A stretch of DNA of 64,000 nt, taken from NCBI GenBank assembly GCA_003990705.1, contig AP018318.1:930001-994000 (forward strand), given 5' to 3'. Of the stretch, positions 8,601 to 15,951 are shown in pieces. The notes below the pieces were generated by a model. The model had not been told where the DNA came from, searched no databases, and worked only from the letters and a program-made list of their open reading frames with translations. Position 1 is the first letter of the stretch. Every line of letters begins with the position of its first letter. Made by a program: the position numbers and the translations under genes. The stretch is from Nostoc sp. HK-01. GTDB taxonomy: Bacteria > Cyanobacteriota > Cyanobacteriia > Cyanobacteriales > Nostocaceae.

Positions 8601-9522
8601 AACTAAAAAAATCTATCACCATGTTCCAGTTTTGGAAAATGATTGTACGGGTTATAATCCGTGGGGTGTATCATTTATGGCTATGTTTCATATGTCAAAT
8701 GATAGCGCTTTATTCAAGGATGATGTATCTGATGCTTTTGTTCCTTTATATGAAGCGAAGATGTTTTATCACTTCGATCATAGATGGGCAACTTATCATA
8801 ATAAAGAAGTAAAAAATTTCACGGATATAGATAAGACTAATCCCAATAGTTTTGTAACGCCTCGCTACTGGATTAGTCAGAGAGAAGTCGAAAATCGTTT
8901 AGCAAATAAATGGGATAGAGAATGGTTAATATCTCTTCGGGATATTACTGATTCTAGAAATGAACGTACTGCGATTTTTACGATATTACCTAAAGTTGGT
9001 ACTGCTAACCCTGCAAATACTTTATTTATTGAATCCAGCCATTATAAGAAAGTTTCTTGTTTAATAGGCAACTTCAATAGTTTGATTTTTGATTTTGTAG
9101 CTAAACAGAAAGTTGGTGGTACTCATCTAGCTTTTTATATTCTCAAGCAACTTCCCGTCCTTCCTCCAGAATTATACACCCCAGAACATATCAAATTTAT
9201 CAGCACCCATGTACTCGAATTAGTTTACACCTCATGGGATATGCAACCCTTCGCCAAAGATATGGGATACGACGGCGAACCCTTCATTTGGAATCCCAAC
9301 AGACGCGCATTATTAAGAGCAGAACTAGACGCATATTACGCCAAACTCTACGGACTCACCCGTGATGAACTGCGATATATTCTCGACCCTGGTGATGTCT
9401 ATGGCGAAGACTTCCCCAGCGAAACATTCCGTGTTCTAAAAAATAATGAAATTAAGCAGTTTGGTGAATATCGCACACAAAGACTGGTATTAGAAGCATG
9501 GGACAGAATGTTTGGCTCTTAG
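5653..9522 (+). CDS. Large N6-adenine DNA methylase (DrmMI/Eco57I-like)
   Basis: A 1289-residue class-1 (gamma) adenine methyltransferase that would use S-adenosylmethionine to mark host DNA. The N-terminal 400 residues resemble the non-catalytic or nuclease-like part of type IIG/ISP enzymes (RELWVVPLLRSLGYDP at 83-98; LWAIATNGFRWRLL at 163-176). RKTTGSYYTP at about 459-468 introduces the methylase domain. Motif I is VDPACGFGHFL at about 514-524 and catalytic motif IV is GNPPW at about 777-781. The remaining 500 residues should hold target recognition. It lies between the DrmD-like helicase and the DUF1998 helicase (47 bp to the next start), the place of drmMI in class 1 DISARM. A degenerate heptamer repeat, in frame at about residues 440-451, has been absorbed just before the catalytic domain. 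Confidence 0.88.
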   Translation: MSVAGITLTGVQIEGNLLAADMTAELLAGNLKGQAPEDFGFSKSDKLADEIAIAWGDAKAYWAAFQRQLDRLDADDTATSVTRELWVVPLLRSLGYDPVYTAKAEVVERETYAISHRAEPGENKPPIHIIGCRIKVDHRPPSGTPRLSAHALVQEYLNKTEHLWAIATNGFRWRLLRDSSLMTRLTYIEFDLEQILNGENFAEFGLFYRLFHRSRLPEGVDDADKCLLEYYHQEALQQGGRVRDRLRDGVEKALIQLGTGFLQHPSNDNLRQKLTAGKELTDIGYYRQLLRLIYRLLFLMVAESRNLLLTGEDVEKARIYREYYSIERLRELAERPHWRREGFQDLWQSLRVTFLLFDENWRGRYLGLSPLNGDLFGSYTLPALDDCAIDNYDLLVAIKHLSLYQEKGQVRRVNYAGLDIEELGSVYESLLDFHPEVTPKNYELQITNYEFKLVFGSERKTTGSYYTPPQLVGQLIKTALEPVIEEKLRSTKEKLRNTESNSLLEKVLLDLKIVDPACGFGHFLLAAARRVGKELAKIRTGEAEPGSEPLKLAIRDVIQNCIYGVDINPLAIDLCKVALWIEGFSRGLPLNFLDHRIKCGNSLVGVMDLSCLDEGIPDEAFKPVTSDDKALASRRKKENKNQRETDLQGQLSLFNHLELQRIQYIEDFRDLGEIPETSPQQVRDKQVKYQQSRKNMGWWRDYSACNLWTAAFFMPLTEENLQLLPTTAALSQLLKGNMPTQKVVDAANKLAEEKQFFHWCLEFPEVFEKGGFNCVLGNPPWERIKLQEKEFFASQSAEIANAVNKAAREKLIKELPQKNPNLAQAFERAKHDAEAQSKFIRESSRFSLTAVGDINTYAVFAETTRRLISSDGRVGIIVPTGIATDDTYKKFFGDLTQKQALVSLYDFENREHLFTDLHTKTKFCLLTFSNSVNKNIDFSFMCTRLNDLKDSRKVFNLALKDILLFSPNTGNCPLFRSSTDAEITKKIYHHVPVLENDCTGYNPWGVSFMAMFHMSNDSALFKDDVSDAFVPLYEAKMFYHFDHRWATYHNKEVKNFTDIDKTNPNSFVTPRYWISQREVENRLANKWDREWLISLRDITDSRNERTAIFTILPKVGTANPANTLFIESSHYKKVSCLIGNFNSLIFDFVAKQKVGGTHLAFYILKQLPVLPPELYTPEHIKFISTHVLELVYTSWDMQPFAKDMGYDGEPFIWNPNRRALLRAELDAYYAKLYGLTRDELRYILDPGDVYGEDFPSETFRVLKNNEIKQFGEYRTQRLVLEAWDRMFGS
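6971..7005. repeat. Short tandem repeat (AATTACG type) inside methylase gene
   Basis: Four tandem 7-8-base units of the type AAATTACGAATTAC lie in the coding frame and encode NYELQITNYEF. The same kind of repeat is dispersed in Nostoc-type genomes, mostly in spacers. Here it keeps the frame and sits in the linker before the RKTTGSYYTP motif. Confidence 0.6.
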
Positions 9523-9569
9523 ACAACAAACCTAAACCTTAAAACTTATCAATTTTAATAACTTAAAAT

Positions 9570-12500
9570 ATGGCTTTTACTGTAAAACTACAAGAATTAT
9601 TACAGCAACCTGAAAATGCAATTTTACCTATTAGTAATTTATTAGGACAAAAATTAGCATCGCTAGATTGTACAGGAGTGGTAGCTGTTACATCAGAGCA
9701 ATTAACTTTGCTATTTACAGGTATCCCTCAAGATTGGGCTATACAAGAAATTCAAGAAATCTTCGACTTTTCTACCATTACCCAAACCTTTAACTACCAA
9801 CTTCGAGAATGGATTGACCAACGCTTAGGTCGAACAAATAATCAAGTACCAGCAAAGAGTAATTCATCCTCTCCCGCCAATTCTCAGTTCCTTGATATTT
9901 TCAATTTCCGCAACGAAGTAATTGGCGACTACCGCCGCTATATTGAAAGCTTCCTTAAAATCCGTGACGAAAAAGTAAAAACCTTTGTCGATAGCGAGTT
10001 AGAAAAAGGTCAACTCTGGACTGACCCTTTAGTGCAACTTAATCCTAAATATCGTCCAGGCGCATCTGTCGCCACATTAGTACAACAACGAGTTCTCCAT
10101 CCAGACTGTAAACGCTATTTCTCAAACGATGGTGAACCTTTTACCTTCCACTACCACCAAAAACAAGCCTTTGAAACTGCACAACGTCAAGATCACTACG
10201 TTGTCACCACAGGAACGGGTTCCGGTAAAAGCCTAACTTATGTTGTCCCCATTATTAATGATTTACTTCACCATCCCGAAATTAAAGGAGTTAGGGCTAT
10301 TTTGGTTTATCCCATGAATGCCCTAATTAATTCTCAGGAAGAAGAATTAAGAAAATTTCTCAAACAAGTACCTAACACCCACATTAGAGTTGAAAAGTAC
10401 ACTGGGCAAGAAAAACGAGAGAAGAAAGTCGAAATTCAAAACAACCCGCCTCAAATCTTACTAACAAATTACGTAATGCTAGAGTTAATGCTCTCTCGCA
10501 CTCACGAAGATAAATTAGTAGAATCTCCCGATTTAAAATTCCTCGTACTAGATGAACTGCATACTTACAGAGGACGGCAAGGTGCAGATGTCAGCATCTT
10601 AATTCGCAAACTTCGGCAACGCTGCGGCCAGAAACTTTTGTGCATTGGTACTAGTGCCACCATGTCTTCCGAAGGTTCCCGCCAACAACGCCGTCAGGTA
10701 GTCGCAGATGTTGCTAGTAAATTATTTGGTGTGGAAATTAAATCCAGCAACGTCATTGATGAAACTTTAGAACGTTCCATCCAAAGTGCTGCACCCACCA
10801 CAGAAAAATTGCGTGAAAGCATTATCCAAGGTTTACGGCCAAAGTCCGAACAAACCTTAGAGGCTTTTCAACAGCATCCCTTAAGCCACTGGGTAGAGAT
10901 GAACTTTGGTTTGGAAGAAAAAGAAGGTCATCTCGTCCGCCGCACACCCATCACCCTAGAAGTAGGTGCAGAACAACTCGCAAATCAAACCCAACTGGAC
11001 GAGGAAACTTGCTTAAATATCCTCAAGCAGATATTTCTCTGGGGCAGCAAAACTAAGGGGTTGGCATTCCGCTTGCATCAGTTTATTTCCCAAGGAGGTA
11101 GCGTTTACGCCACCATTGAAAATCGCAACCAACGACTTCTCACCCTCGAAGGTCAGTACACAACCACCGAAAACCGCCTGCTTTATCCCCTCGTCTTTTG
11201 TCGGGAATGCGGACATGACTATTATGTAGTGCGCTACGATGCGGAAAAAGACATTGTACTACCTCAATTACCCACAGCCTTAGATAGCCTTGACAATGAA
11301 GACATCAAGGAAGGCTACTTAACCCTTGATGAACCAGGACTTTGGGATAAAGAAGACGAAGAGAGACTTCCTGACTCATGGTTTAAAGAAACTAAAAAGC
11401 AAGGGCGTATTCCTGACAAAAAATATGCAGCTTTTATTCCTCGCAAATTGCAAGTTCTCCCCAACGGTAAAGTTATAAACTCTGTATTAGAGGGAACAAC
11501 TTGTTGGTTTATTCCCAAACCTTTTCTTACCTGTCTTCACTGCGGTGTATTGTACGACCAAAAGAAAAACGAATTTACCAAACTCTCTCGTCTGAGTAGT
11601 GAAGGACGTAGTACCGCAACCACCCTACTTTGTCTTTCTAGCGTCAGTCGCCTCAAGCAAGTTTTCACTGACGATAAAGCCAAAGCCGCAAAAATCCTCA
11701 GCTTTACCGATAACCGTCAGGATGCTTCATTACAAGCAGGACATTTCAATGATTTTGTCCAAACCAGTTTCTTGCGGGCAGCTTTGAATAGTGCCATGCA
11801 GGAAAATCAACAATTAACTCACAAAGCACTGGCGGCAGAAGTTGTCAAAAAAATGGGTTTATCCCAAGCAGACTATGCCCGTCAAGTTGCCGAATTTGGC
11901 ATTGGTAAACGCAAAAATGAAGAAGCTTTTAGCAACTTAATTGAATATCGGCTATACGAAGATTTACGTCGCGGTTGGCGAATTGTTCAACCTAATCTAG
12001 AACAGTGCGGTTTACTAACCATAGAATACGCTGAACTATTAGCAACTTGTGAAAATACTCAACTTTGGCAAAAATACCGCCATCCCATTTTACTGCAAGC
12101 CTCACCTGCACAAAGATATTTTGTCATCAAAACCTTTCTTGACCACCTGCGGAAGAAATTGGTTATCGATGCCGAAATTTTACAAAAAAATGGCATAGAA
12201 CAACTACGCAAGGAAGTATCCCAAGCACTAAAAGACCCTTGGACAATTGATGCTTTTGAATATTTACACGAAGCTGCTTGGGCAAGCCTCAGCCCCACAG
12301 AGAAGAAAGGTAAATCAAGAACAATTAGGCTAACATTTCGTGGCGAAATCGGACGTTTTCTGCGTTCTAGTCGAGCATGGGACTGGTTGCATAAACCTTT
12401 ATCAGAAGCAGATTATAACGAATTAATTAATGCTCTAGTCCATGCTTTAGCAGATGCAGGTTACTTATACAAGAAGCAAGAAGAAGTCCAGCTAAAAATT

Positions 12501-14918
12501 AATTCAATGGTCTGGGTCGCCTCAAAATTAAGTGAGATTCCCCCCGACCCTTTAAATTCCCGTCGTTTACAAGGTAGCGAAAGAAATACTTCTGTCAACC
12601 AATTTTTTCAAGATTTCTACCAAACTAACGCTCATCAAATTAAAGCACTAGAAGGGCGAGAACATACAGGACAGGTCAAAAACGAAAAACGTCAGCAACG
12701 AGAAGATGACTTTCGTCATGGCAAATTAGCGGCTTTATTTTGTTCCCCAACAATGGAATTGGGGATAGACATTTCCGACCTCAGCGTTGTTCATCTGCGA
12801 AACGTTCCCCCCAGCCCAGCCAATTATGCCCAACGTAGTGGTCGCGCAGGAAGAAGCGGACAGGAAGCTTTAGTAATTACTTATGCTTCCATTGGTAGCG
12901 GTCACGACCAATATTTCTTTAAACGTCAAAGTCAAATGGTGGCTGGTGTCGTCGCCCCGCCCAAATTAGAACTAGCCAACCAGGATTTAATTACATCTCA
13001 TGTGTATTCAATTTGGCTGGCACACACTGGCTTAAACTGGGAAAATTCCATGAATCAAATTCTGGAATTAGATTCGCCAGACTGTCCGCTAAAACAAGAT
13101 GTGACTGAGAAAATCAAGCTGAGTCAGGAAAAATTAGCCAAATGTCTGGCAGCTACAAAACTAATTTTATCTGATATGTTCTGCCAAGAAGACCTGAATA
13201 AAACCTCTTGGTATTCAGAAAATTGGTTACAATTCACCCTAGAAAATGCACATAATGCCTTTAATCAAGCTTGCGATCGCTGGCGTAGATTATACAAAGA
13301 CGCACAAGAACAATTAGAAACAGCCCGCGACAGCATGAGTCGTTACACTAGAGGCTACGCTACTCAAGAAGAACGGGATATTGCTAAAGCCCAAGAGAAA
13401 GAAGCACTACGGCAAATCGACCTGCTAGTGGGACAAGTCGAAAGCAACAGCAATAATCAGTTTGAATTTTACCCTTATCGCTACTTTGCTGCCGAAGGAT
13501 TTTTACCAGGGTTTAACTTCCCTCGCTTACCAGTCCGGGCATTTATTCCTACAGACGAAGGAGGCGAATTTATTTCCCGCCCCCGCAGCGTTGCTTTAAG
13601 AGAATTTGCACCAAGTAATATTATTTACTACGAAGGCAGTAAATTTATGGTGGCTAAAACCAAAATGCCTGTTGGTGGTGCTGATTATCAACGAGTAAAT
13701 GTCTGCTTTAAATGTGGTTATTTCCATGAAGGGATAGCCAGTAGCCGCGACACCTGTGAGAACTGCGGCGCAAAACTTGCCGATAGTAAAAACAATAAGG
13801 CTTTACTTACTCGCTTATTATCAATGGAAACTGCGATCGCCTGGAGGCGAGAACGCATTACCTGTGATGAAGAAGAACGCCTGAAGTACGGTTACAACGT
13901 CACCACCCACTTCCGTTACGATAAGCAAAAACGCCAATCAGCCACAGTAAAAACTGCCAATGGCACAGAATTACTCCGATTAAAGTACAGTGCTACAGCA
14001 GACATCTGGCATATTAATCGCGGACTTAACAAGAAGAAAAGCGAAGAAAAAGGATTTAAACTCGATATCAAAACTGGTATTTGGGGCGAATCCAAAAATG
14101 ACTCGGCAAAAGATAGTATTCACACCGACGTTAACTTAATGGTGAACAACACCTGCAATATCCTAGTTGTGGAACCATTAAATGTCCCCACAGACAACAG
14201 AGAAGCTTTTATTACCACCCTACAGTACGCTTTAGAAACTGCCATCCAAGCAGTGTACAAATTAGAAGCCGACGAACTCGACTCCGAACGCTTAGGAGAT
14301 GGTAAATATTTGCTGTTCTGGGAGGCTGCGGAAGGCGGTGCTGGTGTCCTTTCTCAACTATTAGAAAAACCCGAAGCTTTTCAAAAAATCGCCGATGCAG
14401 CTTTAGATATTTGCCATTTTCAAGAAGCGAAAGATAGCTGTGTTCAAGCTTGCTATGAATGCTTGCTTTCTTACCGCAACCAATTCGACCATGCTTTGAT
14501 AAATCGTCATCTCATCAAACCCTTACTTGACGAACTGCAAAACAGTACAGTGCAGATAGAAGGGATATGTCGTGATGAACAGTATCAACATCTGTTACAA
14601 CAAACAGATCCAAATTCCCAATTTGAGCGCATAGTTTTAACAGCAATTTATCAAATAGGATATAAATTACCTGATACTGCACAAGAATTAATTTTAGAGG
14701 CAAACTGTAAGCCAGATTTTCTTTATAAAGAAGATGGCATTGCTGTTTTCTGTGACGGTTCAGTTCATGACAGCCCTGAGAAACGCAGACAAGACAAAAT
14801 TGAGCGAGATAATCTCAAGTACAACACGAGTTACACTGTCATAACGCTGCGGCATGATGAAGATTGGGCAGCGAAGTTGAGTGCCTTGGAGGGTTTGTCA
14901 ATGATTAGGAAATTCTAA
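9570..14918 (+). CDS. DEAD-box helicase/DUF1998 fusion with C-terminal nuclease-like domain
   Basis: A 1782-residue superfamily-2 helicase. The N-terminal lobe has Walker A TGTGSGKS at about 214-221, a DEAD-type box LVLDELHTYRGRQG at about 326-338 and CIGTSATM. The C-terminal lobe has SPTMELGIDISDL and QRSGRAGRSGQ near 1060-1100. Zinc-ribbon cysteines occur as CRECG, as CFKCG with CENCG, and as CYECL. AAEGGAGVL near 1580 and CVQACYECLLSY near 1623 mark the DUF1998 domain. The last 100 residues (FERIVLTAIYQIGY, then CKPDFLYKEDGIAVFCDG and a later KRRQDKIERDNL) look like a PD-(D/E)xK or Vsr/DUF559-type nuclease. In DISARM the helicase (DrmA) and the DUF1998 protein (DrmB) are separate and a phospholipase-D nuclease (DrmC) follows; here one chain seems to combine all these roles. 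DruE of Druantia and MrfA-type helicases are alternative relatives. Confidence 0.85.
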   Translation: MAFTVKLQELLQQPENAILPISNLLGQKLASLDCTGVVAVTSEQLTLLFTGIPQDWAIQEIQEIFDFSTITQTFNYQLREWIDQRLGRTNNQVPAKSNSSSPANSQFLDIFNFRNEVIGDYRRYIESFLKIRDEKVKTFVDSELEKGQLWTDPLVQLNPKYRPGASVATLVQQRVLHPDCKRYFSNDGEPFTFHYHQKQAFETAQRQDHYVVTTGTGSGKSLTYVVPIINDLLHHPEIKGVRAILVYPMNALINSQEEELRKFLKQVPNTHIRVEKYTGQEKREKKVEIQNNPPQILLTNYVMLELMLSRTHEDKLVESPDLKFLVLDELHTYRGRQGADVSILIRKLRQRCGQKLLCIGTSATMSSEGSRQQRRQVVADVASKLFGVEIKSSNVIDETLERSIQSAAPTTEKLRESIIQGLRPKSEQTLEAFQQHPLSHWVEMNFGLEEKEGHLVRRTPITLEVGAEQLANQTQLDEETCLNILKQIFLWGSKTKGLAFRLHQFISQGGSVYATIENRNQRLLTLEGQYTTTENRLLYPLVFCRECGHDYYVVRYDAEKDIVLPQLPTALDSLDNEDIKEGYLTLDEPGLWDKEDEERLPDSWFKETKKQGRIPDKKYAAFIPRKLQVLPNGKVINSVLEGTTCWFIPKPFLTCLHCGVLYDQKKNEFTKLSRLSSEGRSTATTLLCLSSVSRLKQVFTDDKAKAAKILSFTDNRQDASLQAGHFNDFVQTSFLRAALNSAMQENQQLTHKALAAEVVKKMGLSQADYARQVAEFGIGKRKNEEAFSNLIEYRLYEDLRRGWRIVQPNLEQCGLLTIEYAELLATCENTQLWQKYRHPILLQASPAQRYFVIKTFLDHLRKKLVIDAEILQKNGIEQLRKEVSQALKDPWTIDAFEYLHEAAWASLSPTEKKGKSRTIRLTFRGEIGRFLRSSRAWDWLHKPLSEADYNELINALVHALADAGYLYKKQEEVQLKINSMVWVASKLSEIPPDPLNSRRLQGSERNTSVNQFFQDFYQTNAHQIKALEGREHTGQVKNEKRQQREDDFRHGKLAALFCSPTMELGIDISDLSVVHLRNVPPSPANYAQRSGRAGRSGQEALVITYASIGSGHDQYFFKRQSQMVAGVVAPPKLELANQDLITSHVYSIWLAHTGLNWENSMNQILELDSPDCPLKQDVTEKIKLSQEKLAKCLAATKLILSDMFCQEDLNKTSWYSENWLQFTLENAHNAFNQACDRWRRLYKDAQEQLETARDSMSRYTRGYATQEERDIAKAQEKEALRQIDLLVGQVESNSNNQFEFYPYRYFAAEGFLPGFNFPRLPVRAFIPTDEGGEFISRPRSVALREFAPSNIIYYEGSKFMVAKTKMPVGGADYQRVNVCFKCGYFHEGIASSRDTCENCGAKLADSKNNKALLTRLLSMETAIAWRRERITCDEEERLKYGYNVTTHFRYDKQKRQSATVKTANGTELLRLKYSATADIWHINRGLNKKKSEEKGFKLDIKTGIWGESKNDSAKDSIHTDVNLMVNNTCNILVVEPLNVPTDNREAFITTLQYALETAIQAVYKLEADELDSERLGDGKYLLFWEAAEGGAGVLSQLLEKPEAFQKIADAALDICHFQEAKDSCVQACYECLLSYRNQFDHALINRHLIKPLLDELQNSTVQIEGICRDEQYQHLLQQTDPNSQFERIVLTAIYQIGYKLPDTAQELILEANCKPDFLYKEDGIAVFCDGSVHDSPEKRRQDKIERDNLKYNTSYTVITLRHDEDWAAKLSALEGLSMIRKF

Positions 14919-14996
14919 CCCCTTCTTGAACAGAGATTAGCGTCATTTCTACCTAATAAACACTAAAATATTTGAAATCATTGTTGTGGAATGTAA

Positions 14997-15503
14997 CTAA
15001 GCTGGTAAAACTTTGGCTCTTTGCTCAAAGCTTTTGAAGTCTATTACTTTCGAGTGTCTAGCAGCTTCCCAAATTTCATTCACAATCTCTGTTAGTGAAG
15101 GTATCACAAGTAGAACGTACTGCCCTACTTGCTTATTACTTTTGTCTGCTACTTTCATAGCTGTAGGTAAATTTTCGCCAAAGTCTGACCAATCTTGCTG
15201 AACCCAAAAGACTTCTTCACCAATAACGACTAACTGCTTATCCCTCAAACCGTTATCATAACCGCTGTCATCTAAAAACTTTATTATTTTTCTGACTGTT
15301 TGTAGAGATACATTTTTTCTTAAATTTTTGATAGCTCGTATTTCTAGAAGTTGCTCCCAGCTAAAAATTACAGTTGGTCTTGCGTTACTCCCAAATCTGT
15401 AAGGAATGACTAGACCTACTTTCTCCAGATAGGCGAGTCGGCTGGAAGTACAACCTGCCAGATGTATTGTCTCTTGCCTTGTAAAACCTGACATCTGGTT
15501 CAT
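14997..15503 (-). CDS. MerR-like helix-turn-helix regulator
   Basis: A 168-residue protein. Its N-terminal 70 residues fit a MerR-type winged helix: FTRQETIHLAGCTSSRLAYLE, then KVGLVIPY, then a wing and SWEQLLEIRAIKNLRK. The middle part resembles the DUF433/antitoxin-like region found behind such domains (VSLQTVRKIIKFLDDSGYDN, LVVIGEEVFWVQQ). It is encoded opposite to the two defence modules on either side and its 3' end converges on the helicase stop 78 bp away. Its start faces a 448-bp divergent spacer that carries a long dyad. It is therefore the likely regulator of the methylase/MBL module, or an antitoxin-like guard. M4 could be the start instead of M1. Confidence 0.7.
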   Translation of the reverse strand: MNQMSGFTRQETIHLAGCTSSRLAYLEKVGLVIPYRFGSNARPTVIFSWEQLLEIRAIKNLRKNVSLQTVRKIIKFLDDSGYDNGLRDKQLVVIGEEVFWVQQDWSDFGENLPTAMKVADKSNKQVGQYVLLVIPSLTEIVNEIWEAARHSKVIDFKSFEQRAKVLPA

Positions 15504-15951
15504 GCTTGTTACCTTATCTACTTACGTACTTCTTTTTCGGCTTTAGTCTCAAAGAGCTAGAGTTTGCGTTGAATTATATCAAAACTGCTTATAGCTACGA
15601 TTTAGTATCAATGAAGATGTTATTACAAAACTTTGTTACACAAAAAACTTATTTTGTAGAACAAAGTGATAATATTAAGCAATATTAATATAAAAAAGCT
15701 TAATCTGGATTGTAGACGTTAAGTTATGTCTTACTTACTAAGCCAAGTAAATACAAGCCACAGCTAGTTTTACTCATGGATTTATAACCCATTGCATTAG
15801 TTGGCTTAAGCAACTTTTGTTATCTGTAGCAATTCCAAGCGATCGCTTTTTTGGTTGATTTTCACCATAGTGGTGACAAGTTGATGCCAGATTGGTAATC
15901 TAAAACACATCACTAGATAATTATTATTTTTGTAGTAAATTTGATTTTAAA
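15504..15951. other. Divergent spacer between regulator and second methylase
   Basis: 448 bp with no credible ORF. It contains an imperfect 16-bp inverted repeat at 15630-15667 and one HIP1 octamer core near 15840, and is otherwise AT-rich. Promoters for the regulator and the methylase must lie here, but none can be fixed by eye. Confidence 0.5.
15630..15667. promoter_or_regulatory. Long dyad, candidate operator of MerR-like regulator
   Basis: The arm ACTTTGTTACACAAAA (15630-15645) and the arm TTTTGTAGAACAAAGT (15652-15667) match in 14 of 16 positions as an inverted repeat around a 6-base centre. The dyad lies 127 bp upstream of the regulator start and 285 bp upstream of the methylase. It could be an operator or an RNA hairpin; a MerR-type site is an inference. 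Confidence 0.45.

Noticed and set aside
9570-14918. Separate drmA and drmB genes joined by a sequencing error
   Set aside because: The frame runs without break through helicase, linker and DUF1998 parts, and the protein is coherent; nothing suggests an artificial fusion.
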